From positions 2,253,751-2,317,750 of the forward strand of contig OY101118.1 in assembly GCA_956465555.1 (NCBI GenBank): a stretch of 64,000 nucleotides of DNA. The letters run 5' to 3'. Below the pieces are notes generated by a model, which had not been told where the DNA came from, did not search any database, and saw only the letters and a program-made list of their open reading frames with translations. The DNA comes from Nitzschia sp. pyKryTriq1. Lineage: Eukaryota; Bacillariophyta; Bacillariophyceae; Bacillariales; Bacillariaceae. Position 1 is the stretch's first letter. Every line of letters starts with the position of its first letter. This document shows, one piece after another, positions 38,952 to 48,500 of this stretch. The position numbers were made by a program, and so were the translations under genes.

Positions 38952-40937
38952 TCAAACTTGAACAATTTTACCAACATGGACGGGAGGGGACACCGAAATC
39001 ATCTCTTCTTCATAGAAAGCGTCATCATGACTCCACGCAAGCGAGATATCCATGTCATCTTCGGTCGCCAAGCTGGTGCCGGATGATGAAGTACCCATGA
39101 TGTTTCCTGTAGATTCAGAGGACAAAAAGATCATGTCTTGAAGTCGTTGATTGTATGGGCCCTCGTCATCTGAAATGATCGGGGCGTCAAAAACATCACG
39201 AAGTCGAGGGATTGTCTCCACCTTTACATTGTCTTCGAACATGGATTCGATTCTGGCGTCCAGTGAACATGGATATGGGGCAAGACCATCGTGCAAGGTA
39301 GGACCCAGTCCAGTCAGTGAATGACCACCGAATGTGATGTCTCCATGTTGCTCCCTTGAGGTGTCAATGATACGCTCTTCTTCGCAACCAGCAAGTGGAT
39401 CGGTGAGAAAAAGTAATGGATCATCAATCATATCATCATTCGAAGCCTCTCGAGTTCGGGCTGTCATCGGTGTGCAGGAGTCGTCCGTACTGAAGGGAGA
39501 GAAGTCGAGAAGTCTGGCCAAACTGGGCGAAACGTCCTCGTCATTGCTACGATTACTGCTCTTGGGCGTATCGAAAGAGTTGAAGCCTGGCATATCCTCG
39601 TCCCTGGGCACATCCTCGTCCCTGAAAACAGCCTCTGTGGTGCTGATCAATGATGATTCTTCCTTTACATCAGTGTCAACTGCTCCGAACAGATTTCGTG
39701 GACGAAGTACTTCCATAGGAGAAGAGCATCCGCTCGACGATGATTCTTCGTCTGCCCCGTTGGAACCAAGTTCCAGGGACACGCGACGTGGGCCAGCTCT
39801 CACAGGCGGAAGGTTCGTACTTGAAGGGTCAGGCATACCAGTACTGCTACAGTCCTGCCCATTTGTTGTGGGTGCCAAAGAAGAACTTCCATGGTCGAGT
39901 GAAATGCGGCGATGACTCACTCTACGAACCTCAGTTGCTTGCGATCTTTTAGAGCCATCCATATTGATGGTAGAAGCGCCGCCGCCATCCTGTTTGACTG
40001 TTCGAGGGGGTAGCTTCTGGTTATGGACCGCTAGGGCCGAACGTTTCTTTGGTCTTGAACTGGACCCGGAGAGAGGGTGTGTCGCAGTCGGAGGGAGGAG
40101 GAGGCTGGCTACAACTTTTGAATCTTTTTTGGACGGCCGCTGCTGTAAACGCTTTTGGATGCTGGCTCGCAAGGGCTCCCACGCAGCAATCTCTGCCTTG
40201 GTGCTGCTTGGGAATGTCGATTGACGTTCCTTTTTCTTGCTACATCGAAGGTCCCGAAAGGTCTGACTGACTTTCTCATAGCACTTGACATGCGAGAGTG
40301 TCTCCCAACAGCCGCTCGCCTTATTGTATCGAATCAGGCGCCCGTCTTGCTCGAACAAATACTCGAGGATCATGACACACATCATTCGTTTGCCATTACT
40401 AGAGAGGAATGTCCCATCATCATACAGATCGTAATGATAATGCAGCAAACGCCGAAACTTCATATTCGGCTCATGACGGTGAAGGCTAAGACCGTCGCGA
40501 CGAGGAGAGCCCCCACAGACAATATCTCCGAATCCTGTACCGGAGTGTGGTACTCGTGGCGTAACCACCGCTGCAACCTTGTACTGCTTGAGACCAATCG
40601 ATTCCATGAACAAGTCGATATTTCTGTGTCGTCTCTTGGTGTTATCCTGCTGGGTGTCGTCCTTCTTCTTCTGCTTGTGCTTGCAGCTGTCTGTTGCAAA
40701 CGCAGCCTCATCGCGAGAGATACTAGCATACGAGTAGCTCACTGGTACCTTGGCGGTTCGAGCTAACTTCTGTCTCCTTCGTCCCTCACTCGGCTCTGTC
40801 TCCTTACTAGCTGTGCTGGCTGCAGACAACGTTGAGCTAGTCATTGACTTGAGAACAGCGCCGATTCCGGTCGCGCCGGGCGGTGGCATTGGTCCTTGGA
40901 TGGTGTTGGCTTTCGATGGTGGTGGATCTTCTTCCAT
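38952..40937 (-). CDS. Divergent DUF6824-domain protein
   Basis: 661 residues from ATG 40937 (MEEDPPP...), intronless; the frame opens a little further from a TTG. Around residues 140-240 a variant of DUF6824 is visible: GFGDIVCGGSPRRDG replaces NDVLSGRG, HRHEPNMKFRRLLHYHY replaces the H-x-GN-x-x-FR block, then KRMMCVMILEYLFEQDGRLIRY, CWETLS and KCYEKVSQTFRDL. The order and spacing match the domain of the gene at 10770-11702, but the glycine loop and GN pair are altered. The rest is low complexity (Ser/Asp-rich, KKKERQS, RPSKKDSK). Nuclear location likely from basic clusters. Function unknown. Confidence 0.75.
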   Translation of the reverse strand: MEEDPPPSKANTIQGPMPPPGATGIGAVLKSMTSSTLSAASTASKETEPSEGRRRQKLARTAKVPVSYSYASISRDEAAFATDSCKHKQKKKDDTQQDNTKRRHRNIDLFMESIGLKQYKVAAVVTPRVPHSGTGFGDIVCGGSPRRDGLSLHRHEPNMKFRRLLHYHYDLYDDGTFLSSNGKRMMCVMILEYLFEQDGRLIRYNKASGCWETLSHVKCYEKVSQTFRDLRCSKKKERQSTFPSSTKAEIAAWEPLRASIQKRLQQRPSKKDSKVVASLLLPPTATHPLSGSSSRPKKRSALAVHNQKLPPRTVKQDGGGASTINMDGSKRSQATEVRRVSHRRISLDHGSSSLAPTTNGQDCSSTGMPDPSSTNLPPVRAGPRRVSLELGSNGADEESSSSGCSSPMEVLRPRNLFGAVDTDVKEESSLISTTEAVFRDEDVPRDEDMPGFNSFDTPKSSNRSNDEDVSPSLARLLDFSPFSTDDSCTPMTARTREASNDDMIDDPLLFLTDPLAGCEEERIIDTSREQHGDITFGGHSLTGLGPTLHDGLAPYPCSLDARIESMFEDNVKVETIPRLRDVFDAPIISDDEGPYNQRLQDMIFLSSESTGNIMGTSSSGTSLATEDDMDISLAWSHDDAFYEEEMISVSPPVHVGKIVQV

Positions 40938-41239
40938 GATTCTGAACCAAGGATGTAACAAGAATGATCAATTATTGTGGATGATGGGATGACAATGCAG
41001 CGACAAAGCTTTCCTAAGGGTGGGCGATGGTAAGCAAGGAAAAGTGAGGTGTTATTGTTATGCAATTCAAATACTAGTGTAAAGTTGTTGTTTAGACTTC
41101 TTGTAAAGATAACAGGTTTGGAGGCGCTGTGCTGCAGCCGACTTTCAAGCGTAGCACCAAGTACAGTCTACTAGACTTCTATGATGGGTACCTGAAGGTA
41201 TGGGCTGCTACCCCCGCCCGTAACTTGCAGTTAAGGCTG

Positions 41240-41496
41240 GGTTCGATAGAGGGGTTAGTTGGTTCGATAGAGGGGTTAGTTGGTACCCATCAAGGGGATA
41301 AACCATACCCTAGACCCTCAAAAGGGTTAACACCTAAATGCACCGCCCCCAAAACACCCCATTTGGTTCGATCACTAGGAATAAATGCTAGGTTCGATCA
41401 CTAGGATTCAATGCTTGGTTCGATCGATTCGACTGAAATCCTTGGTTCGATCACTAGGATTCAATGCTTGGTTCGATCGATTCGACTGAAATCCTT
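41240..41496. repeat. Nested GGTTCGAT tandem repeats
   Basis: First two 21-bp units GGTTCGATAGAGGGGTTAGTT (41240-41260, 41261-41281). After a 83-bp spacer come a single 26-bp unit (41365-41390) and two identical 53-bp units (41391-41443, 41444-41496). Each 53-bp unit is itself two GGTTCGAT-headed halves (26 and 27 bp). GGTTCGAT starts all seven modules. Confidence 0.92.
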
Positions 41497-41512
41497 GAAA
41501 AAGAGTGGTCTG

Positions 41513-41551
41513 GCACCGGTCCTAATGATACAGTAAGAAAAGGACCGGTGC
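41513..41551. repeat. Perfect 11-bp inverted repeat
   Basis: GCACCGGTCCT at 41513-41523 and AGGACCGGTGC at 41541-41551 with a 17-nt loop. It lies 16 bp after the GGTTCGAT array. Confidence 0.9.
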
Positions 41552-41616
41552 TCCGAATGACTCATCAGAATCCAAAATTTCATGGGCGCGCATCACATCA
41601 TGGTGGTATGTAAGTA

Positions 41617-41655
41617 CCCCATTGAACCGCAATGGGGCAAGCACCCCATTGAACC
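41617..41655. repeat. CCCCATTG hairpin with a second direct copy
   Basis: CCCCATTG (41617-41624) pairs with CAATGGGG (41630-41637) across five bases, and ACCCCATTGAACC recurs at 41643-41655, so either copy could pair with the central arm. Confidence 0.75.
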
Positions 41656-42284
41656 TTTCCGCGCGATATTACGTGTTGTTGATCGTGGATAGCCGGCCGG
41701 CGTGCGTCGGCATCAAATAATAATCAAAACACCGGCGACGACCGAGCAATCCCGCATGTCCTTGCGACACGACGCACCTAATCAACTTCCGTGTCCGAGC
41801 GAAATTATTCAGCCAATCCAATCATGCACAACATGCCGGAAACGAACAGTGTGACAAAAGTGCGCACAGATCTCGGCCAATCAGAATCGAGAACGCACGA
41901 AATCCGAAAATAGACCCCCCGAATGGGATTTTCAACCAAAAGTCTCGCGCATTACATCCACGGCTACGCCGACTAGATAGCTACGCCCCCTGTGATTTTG
42001 TAGGGGGGGGTAGCAGACTAGTAGTAGCTATTTACTCTAGTAGAGTAGGGAAGAGTAAACATTGTGCGATGCAAGAGATCGATGGACTACTTGTACACTG
42101 CGAGTGAGTGAGTACCTCAATCCATGCAGCATTGAAATCAAAATACTAGTAATACATTAATTTTTACTCGTGGATCTGCGAGGAACTGTGTTTGTTATTA
42201 AATAATCGGATCTTGGTCTATTCAATTATATAAGCCCCTCCGTACGTGTACGGTACGAGGAGGAGCGAGAGATGAGGCAGTCGT

Positions 42285-42440
42285 CCTCAGTCGCGAGCAC
42301 AGTACGAGTACCGGTACCTGGTACATCTACCGTCTACTAGTAGAGTCGACCCGGTACCATACTCGTACCGGGCAGATGCCAACAAGGATACTCTAGCTAG
42401 AGTAGGGTACTCGTATACTGTACCGGTACCAGATAGAGGG
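42285..42440. repeat. GTACCGGTAC / CTACTAGTAGAG palindrome cluster
   Basis: Alternating ACGAGTACCGGTACCTGGTAC, CTACTAGTAGAGTCGAC, ACCCGGTACC and ACTGTACCGGTACC words over 155 bp, ending about 335 bp before the TELO2 start. Confidence 0.75.
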
Positions 42441-42774
42441 GGGGTAGACGATACGTACGAGTACGTGATACTCCACATGGCGATACTCCATAGGCGACTG
42501 GACTCCATTGAGTCAATTAGGTCGGAATAGTCGAATCCGACCATCCCGCCAGCCCGCCATCCCATTCTTCGCACAACGCCCATTAGCCATCAGCAATGAG
42601 CAATACATAGCAAAAATAGAGAAAAAGAAAATCGAAACGGAAAATGGGCTGCCACCAACCGACCGCACCATGACACTTTTGATACGTGATACAATTCAAT
42701 TCAAACTCTCCAGTCGTATAGGGGAGTCATTGATGGGATGAATCTTTCACTACTCAGCATATCAACATTACGTC

Positions 42775-45492
42775 ATGCTAACGACTTCTCAGAGCACTGG
42801 CAATGAGACCAGTCGCAATACTGGTGCTACAAAGCGTCGGATCATGGATGAGTTGCTCGAGCGTTGCCGTCATGCTACCACTGCCGAGCAGCACGAATCC
42901 AGCTGGGGTGCATTGGTCGATCATGTTGTTGTTGTGACGACGTCGACTCGGATGGATGGGAGTGAAAGTGAAAGTGAAAGATCCGTTGTTGCTTCTACAG
43001 TGCGACAAGTTTTGATGGAATGGCCCTACAATTCCGTGTATTCGATCCACATGGATCGTTTCCTGGACGCCAGCGGGACTACCGTTACCGTTTCCGCCTG
43101 CTGTAGTCTTCTCAAGGAACTCGGGGCCACTTCTTCCTCTTCTTCCGCCAAGGGCGATCCGGAAAAAATCTCCAGCAAGTTGCCCCGTCGGAGCATTCTG
43201 CAAGCCTGCTGGGCCACTTTGCAACGCCTCCTCCTTTCCAAGAATAAAGACAATCATCAGAAGGACGACGACGACAAAGATCAACAGCAGCAAAGCTCGT
43301 ACCCTCCCACATTTGCTGTAGTTCCAACTGATCTGGAGCGACTAGTCAAGCTCATCTTATCCATCCCCACGTTGATGGCCAATGCCTGTCATGTGTGTGG
43401 GGTTCGTCTGCCACTCTTGGCGACCTCCACAAAATTCTACCCGCGACTGATCGACTGCAGCTGGAACTATGAATCATCATCGAGCTATCGGATAGCGCTG
43501 TTAAAGGGATTCTTGACCAGTCGAAACAACGCCGAACCTGTTGCCATTGGATTAGCGACCCATCATCCTCTACCGACCCTTTCATCATCATCGTCGTCGT
43601 CGTCGTCGTCCGCCACTTCCTGGACTAGCCGCGAAATGAACAATCTGATCTTGGCTCTTTTGCAGCACTGTGTGGCCACTCATAGTAGTCATAGTACTGA
43701 TACTGGTAGCTCCAATGACACCGAGTTTACAGAGAAAGTATTGACAACTTGTCAGATGCTCTTGATGTCGGCCTCGACGGAACAACAGGAGGCTGTGGTT
43801 CATCATATTGTCTTGAAAATGATCACGGCCGACGTTCGTCTTTGTCCATTGTTCATTTCCCTCCTGGATCGATGCGACATATTGCTACCCAGTCTTTGTG
43901 ACGTGGCCGAGGCGTGGTCTCAATGGTCCTTTTGTCAAAGCGTTCCGACTCAATACCAGCGGTATGTTTCGCAAATGATTTTGGAAGGATTAAATCGTTG
44001 TGCTCCGCTCATCGAGCCTGGTGGTGGCGAGGATCCACTGACATTGAACCTTCTGCAGGGTGTAACGCATCGTTTGGAATCGTTCTTGCCCGAACTTCGA
44101 TTGGATGGAATGAGGGTGGCTCGGCAAGTGGCTCGAAGGATGAATCAAGAGTTACAGTTCGACGAGCTAGACGAAGCAGAGAAGGCTGATGCTACTTCTG
44201 ATACTCCCACCACAAAGGAAGACGATGGGAAGAAGAAGGAACACATTGCAATAAACGACGATCTGGAGACCTTGAAAGTAGTCAAACAATCTTCCAAGAA
44301 AAAGTCCAAAAAATTATCAGATCCTGACGCGGACTATGACAGTGATGATGACGACGACGACGACGGACCAGATGGCCGCCAGATAAAGGGCGATGCCAGT
44401 GCTACAGAGGATGACGATTCTTCCACTATGTACGACGATGAATTGGTGCCTTATAGTTTGGAAGATGAAGAAGAAGATCTGGTAGAAACCACCAAGCCCT
44501 TGCATTTGCTTCAGGCATTGGAGCTCCTTCGGACGGGGGAAAGCGACGAGCATGCTTATAGTCACCATGAAACAGCCATTCGAGCATTACCGGAACTAAT
44601 TCGCAAACGCCCGGATGATTTGCCGGATGTGGCGATTTCTTTGCTGTTGCAAGTTCTACGAATGGAAAACAAGTTTGGAATGGAAGAGTTTTTGCAACTG
44701 CGGCAGCAATCGCTCGTTGCGCTGACGGTGGAACAACCTATCGAAATTGGGCAGCAGCTGATTGAAGAGATTTATAAGGACGGCACACTTTCCGATCGCT
44801 TGGCTTGCTTTGGAGCGTTGCAGGAAGCCGCCTACGAATTATCAGGGAGTAAGGAATTGGATCAACACACAATTTCTAGAGGAAGGAACGAGACTTTCAT
44901 TGGTGAGGAGTCCATCAAAGGCATACCCAAAGACTCTGAGGAGTCGACGACGGATCCCTCCACTGTAATCCAAGCTCAGGTAACAAGATTAAACGCGAAG
45001 ACTAGACGTAAACGCAGTCCTCGTTTGGTTCCGGTAATTATCAAGAACAACTTTATGCACGTCGCTCCAACGTGGTTCTATTCTCTGATGGGTCAATTCC
45101 TAAAGGAAAGAGATAACGAGACGTTGTGGAGCGGTTCCACTGGATCACAGCTCCTCGCGAGCCTTTTCCGGACCCTGGCTGTGATCGTCGAGTTCGCTGG
45201 AGTGCCAAGTGCGCCAGTACTTGCGAAGGACCTTATGGAATTGGTTTGGTCATTCGTCGACGCAGATGTTGCTGAAGTTCGAATGGCAGTATTGATATCA
45301 GTTGCAACGTCTATTGCCATGCTACCCGAAGACCGTGTTCTTTCCATTCTACTGGAGCATGGGAAGAGCTTCCCACTTGCCATCGGTAGCATGTCCCGGA
45401 CAGATCCAGACAACAATTGTCGACAGCTAGCAACGACAATTTCTCAGTCCATCGCAAACGTCCTTCGCGACATTCAAAGCACGCTACTATAG
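42775..45492 (+). CDS. TELO2: TELO2/Tel2-like protein (TTT complex)
   Basis: 905 residues, intronless. The N-terminal ~470 residues are helical (HEAT-like) with few landmarks, followed by an acidic linker (DYDSDDDDDDDGPDG, about 520-570). The C-terminal half is the diagnostic Telomere_reg-2 region: ALPELIRKRPDDLPDVAISLLLQVLRMENKF, QLRQQSLVALTVEQP, DRLACFGALQEAAYELSG, then after a linker FMHVAPTWFYSLMGQF and LLASLFRTLAVIVEFAG. TELO2 with TTI1 and TTI2 helps HSP90 fold PIKK kinases (TOR, ATM, ATR, DNA-PK, SMG1) in the cytoplasm. The order and spacing of these blocks agree with animal and fungal TELO2. It converges on the UNR-like gene with 81 bp between stops. Confidence 0.85.
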   Translation: MLTTSQSTGNETSRNTGATKRRIMDELLERCRHATTAEQHESSWGALVDHVVVVTTSTRMDGSESESERSVVASTVRQVLMEWPYNSVYSIHMDRFLDASGTTVTVSACCSLLKELGATSSSSSAKGDPEKISSKLPRRSILQACWATLQRLLLSKNKDNHQKDDDDKDQQQQSSYPPTFAVVPTDLERLVKLILSIPTLMANACHVCGVRLPLLATSTKFYPRLIDCSWNYESSSSYRIALLKGFLTSRNNAEPVAIGLATHHPLPTLSSSSSSSSSSATSWTSREMNNLILALLQHCVATHSSHSTDTGSSNDTEFTEKVLTTCQMLLMSASTEQQEAVVHHIVLKMITADVRLCPLFISLLDRCDILLPSLCDVAEAWSQWSFCQSVPTQYQRYVSQMILEGLNRCAPLIEPGGGEDPLTLNLLQGVTHRLESFLPELRLDGMRVARQVARRMNQELQFDELDEAEKADATSDTPTTKEDDGKKKEHIAINDDLETLKVVKQSSKKKSKKLSDPDADYDSDDDDDDDGPDGRQIKGDASATEDDDSSTMYDDELVPYSLEDEEEDLVETTKPLHLLQALELLRTGESDEHAYSHHETAIRALPELIRKRPDDLPDVAISLLLQVLRMENKFGMEEFLQLRQQSLVALTVEQPIEIGQQLIEEIYKDGTLSDRLACFGALQEAAYELSGSKELDQHTISRGRNETFIGEESIKGIPKDSEESTTDPSTVIQAQVTRLNAKTRRKRSPRLVPVIIKNNFMHVAPTWFYSLMGQFLKERDNETLWSGSTGSQLLASLFRTLAVIVEFAGVPSAPVLAKDLMELVWSFVDADVAEVRMAVLISVATSIAMLPEDRVLSILLEHGKSFPLAIGSMSRTDPDNNCRQLATTISQSIANVLRDIQSTLL

Positions 45493-45573
45493 TAAAGATA
45501 GAGCTACGAAGCAGACAGGTGTCGTTTCTCCGAGAGATGGACTACATTAAACCACTACATGATCCAGTGTTCC

Positions 45574-48500
45574 TTAGTTAGCGTATTGGCTCGTTCGTGT
45601 TGTCCACCCGGGGGCGAAGCCGTTGGTACCATCCGGCCCCTGCGCCATCATGGACTGTGCCATGATTCTACCTCCGCGATCTTTCTTGACCCCGAGATTG
45701 AGCCTGGGACGTTCCTTGTGACCCGCACCAAGCTTTGATTCAAGATAGAGATCAGAAGTTCGGCAGACTCCGTATATGGCTCCATCGTGCAGAATACCTT
45801 CCACCTGTTGCCGTTCTTTTAGAAGTACGGCGTCACAACTGACTACTTCTGCAAGATCGATTTCGTAAGTTTCTTGCTTTTCAGTTGCAGCGATGAATTT
45901 GGCGGTTCCGGCATTCCGTTTTTCTTCGCCTGTATCGTGAACTTGGATATCTTCTAAACGCCCCCTAACTAGCGTGGCAGCTTTCCTAGCTTCGATTCGG
46001 ATATCACAAACTTTCGTACCCTTTCGTGCTTTGGCGAAAGTGACGATGTCTCCACGGCGAGGGTTGGCAGATGTGTCCATCCCCCCGCCCGAGCCTGCTC
46101 CGTGGATCGCAATGGCTCCATTCTTGTAGGAGAGATGACTGCAGAGAGCACCCGTTTGGTCTCCATCGGAGCTTACTCCAGAGTCGACACTCCTATCATC
46201 GTCCGTACTATCGTTGTCTGTACTGGTATCGCCAACGCTTTTGTCATCACCGCTATCAGTGCCGTCTACCGATCCCGAATGCTTCCTCGTACGAAGGGTG
46301 CGTTTCTTGCTAAACATGCCTGATTTGTCTTCGAGTAGCAAAAGTACTCCTTTTTCATGAATTTCGGCCTGTACCTTGTGTGGATCGTCCTTGGTATTCG
46401 CCCATCGGCCACCAAGGGAGTCGCCCGACTGCTTCTTTCGGAGCGGGGTATCGCTCAAACTGCTGTGAGTGGGTTCCATCAAAACAATTCCACGACAAGC
46501 GTTCTTGGACGGCTTGGACGGGATCGTGCCCTTTGCCATGATTTCCACGTTCTTGGCAATGCGTTTTCCCGTCCTTGGGTCAATACCAGTATCGAATTTC
46601 ACCTCGTCTCCTTTCCTGAACTGAGGTTTCTTCGAATTGTTGTCTGAGGAAAGGCTGAAGAAGAGCAGTTCTTGTCGTGCGGCTTTCTCGTCCAGAACTG
46701 AGATGAAACCGAAATTGCTCTTTGGCACAACATTTTGCACTACCCCAAGCCCAGAAGACTCATTCTGCGCAGAGCCATTCAATGAAATCATTTCAGGGAC
46801 TACTTTGCTTCTTTCAATGATTTTCAGATTCTCAATCGACACTTTCCCGGTTCGGCGGCTCTGAACGACATCACATATAACGATGTCACCTGCATTTGGA
46901 GGGAGGTCCTCTTTGAGCTCTTCGATCAAGCTAGACTTATCGAATCGAATGTTCTTGTGGGGCTGATTCTGAGCCTGTTTCTTTTTTGTGTTTGGTTTCT
47001 CTTCCTCCTCAAGAAGTGTCGGCATCTCCGACTCCTCCTTAATGCGTTTGATTATAATGCGCCCAGAACAAGGGTCCACTCCTGCAACAGGGATGTGATC
47101 ATACGTAAGAACTCCCTTACCCTTGCTCTTGACCATCTCAACAACAACTTCGTCATCTTTCACACTGAGCACATCGCGAAAAACGAGTTGTTGGCGCCCG
47201 TGCGGTTGGCTAGATTCCTCAGTGAATGAATCTATCATTTGGGCAACGAGTGGGTGGCGTTCTTCGGAAGTCAGAGGCTTTATTTCCTCGTCTAGATCCA
47301 CAAATCCAGCGTACAGCTGCCTAGAGTCGGCTTCCTTGACGACTCCTTTGACGCCTGTTCCGAGAACTTTGTCCATGATCACAGCTGACTTCGGAAGTAT
47401 AAGAATTCGATGGGCTTTGACATTCTCGCGTTCGTGCGGGCTTGCTCTTCGGCGTCCGCCACCGCCTCCACCGCCACCACGTCCACCCGTATGGACAGTA
47501 CCATGAGCACAGATATCAAACTGAGCCCCCACTCCTACTTCCAGCTTGACTTCGTCCCCGGGGTATCCAAGCTGCTTTCGCAGGTCCGAACCAAGTTCTT
47601 CAGGCATCAAATTGTATGTCTGGAAGTGGACATCGATGGGTCGCTCTGCAAAATGGATGAATCCATATCCTCCTTGAATCTTCAACGTGTGCAATGTACC
47701 TTCCGCACGACTAACCAAACTACAAACAGCCAAGCGGATGGCAGGGCTATCATCGCCCTTGCTTTCTCCTACCGGTTCTTCCACTGCACCACCCACAGCT
47801 AACGTGTGTCGCGTGGGAGCTGCCTGATAAGAACCATCTGCGAGCTCCTTGACTACGTCAAACAGCAGGATGTCACCTTCCAGAATCCAAAGGCCGTTAG
47901 TAGGCGCGCCGCGTTGTTGAAATGTGTAAACACCTCCTGGCGCATCGTTGAACTCAAATGACACATCAGTGATTGTAATCTCGTTGCCATCTGCATCCTT
48001 GTCGATGAGGGGTTCCAGCAAGCGAATAGAACCATCCTTGTCATCGGCATATCCAGGATTGTTTCCGGCACTCGGAGGTTGCGGACACAAAATGACAGTC
48101 CCCTTCACGCCCTTGGCTACATCAGTGTGAAACTGCACGGAACCCTTTGGTAAGCACTCTAGTTGGCGAGCGCTGGATTTGTTTTGCCCATCCACGACCT
48201 CAGAGACAACCAAGCATTTCACTTCCTGCCCCTTTTTCAGTTCGAAATCGGCCTGGTCCTCAGGCAGGATAAGGTTCGAGTAGTGGAAGTAGACATGCGC
48301 ACGACGTTTGTTTGTTTTCAAAAAGCCGTAGCCTTTATTCAAAGAGATGACCATTCCCTCCTCTTCCGTGGCGGATTCCAAAAGTTTTTTCTCGCGCTCT
48401 TCTCGAGTTCGTTCCTTTTCGGTCTTCAAAACAGTTATGTTGCGAGCATATTTTTGCTTGGTTCGACGGTCTAGAAAGATTCGAAATTGAACCAGATCAC

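Larger units (their letters stand above)
40938..42774. other. Large intergenic region with nested repeats and hairpin
   Basis: 1.8 kb between the DUF6824 gene and TELO2 (divergent). Holds the GGTTCGAT array (41240-41496), a perfect 11-bp inverted repeat (41513-41551), an 8-bp hairpin (41617-41637), and a CTACTAG/GTACCGG cluster (42020-42440). A 91-codon plus-strand frame over the array (41129-41404) is repeat-derived. Confidence 0.6.

Noticed and set aside
41240-41496. tRNA gene cluster suggested by GGTTCGA B-box cores
   Set aside because: No acceptor stem, A-box or anticodon arm could be found around the cores; only the B-box-like word repeats.
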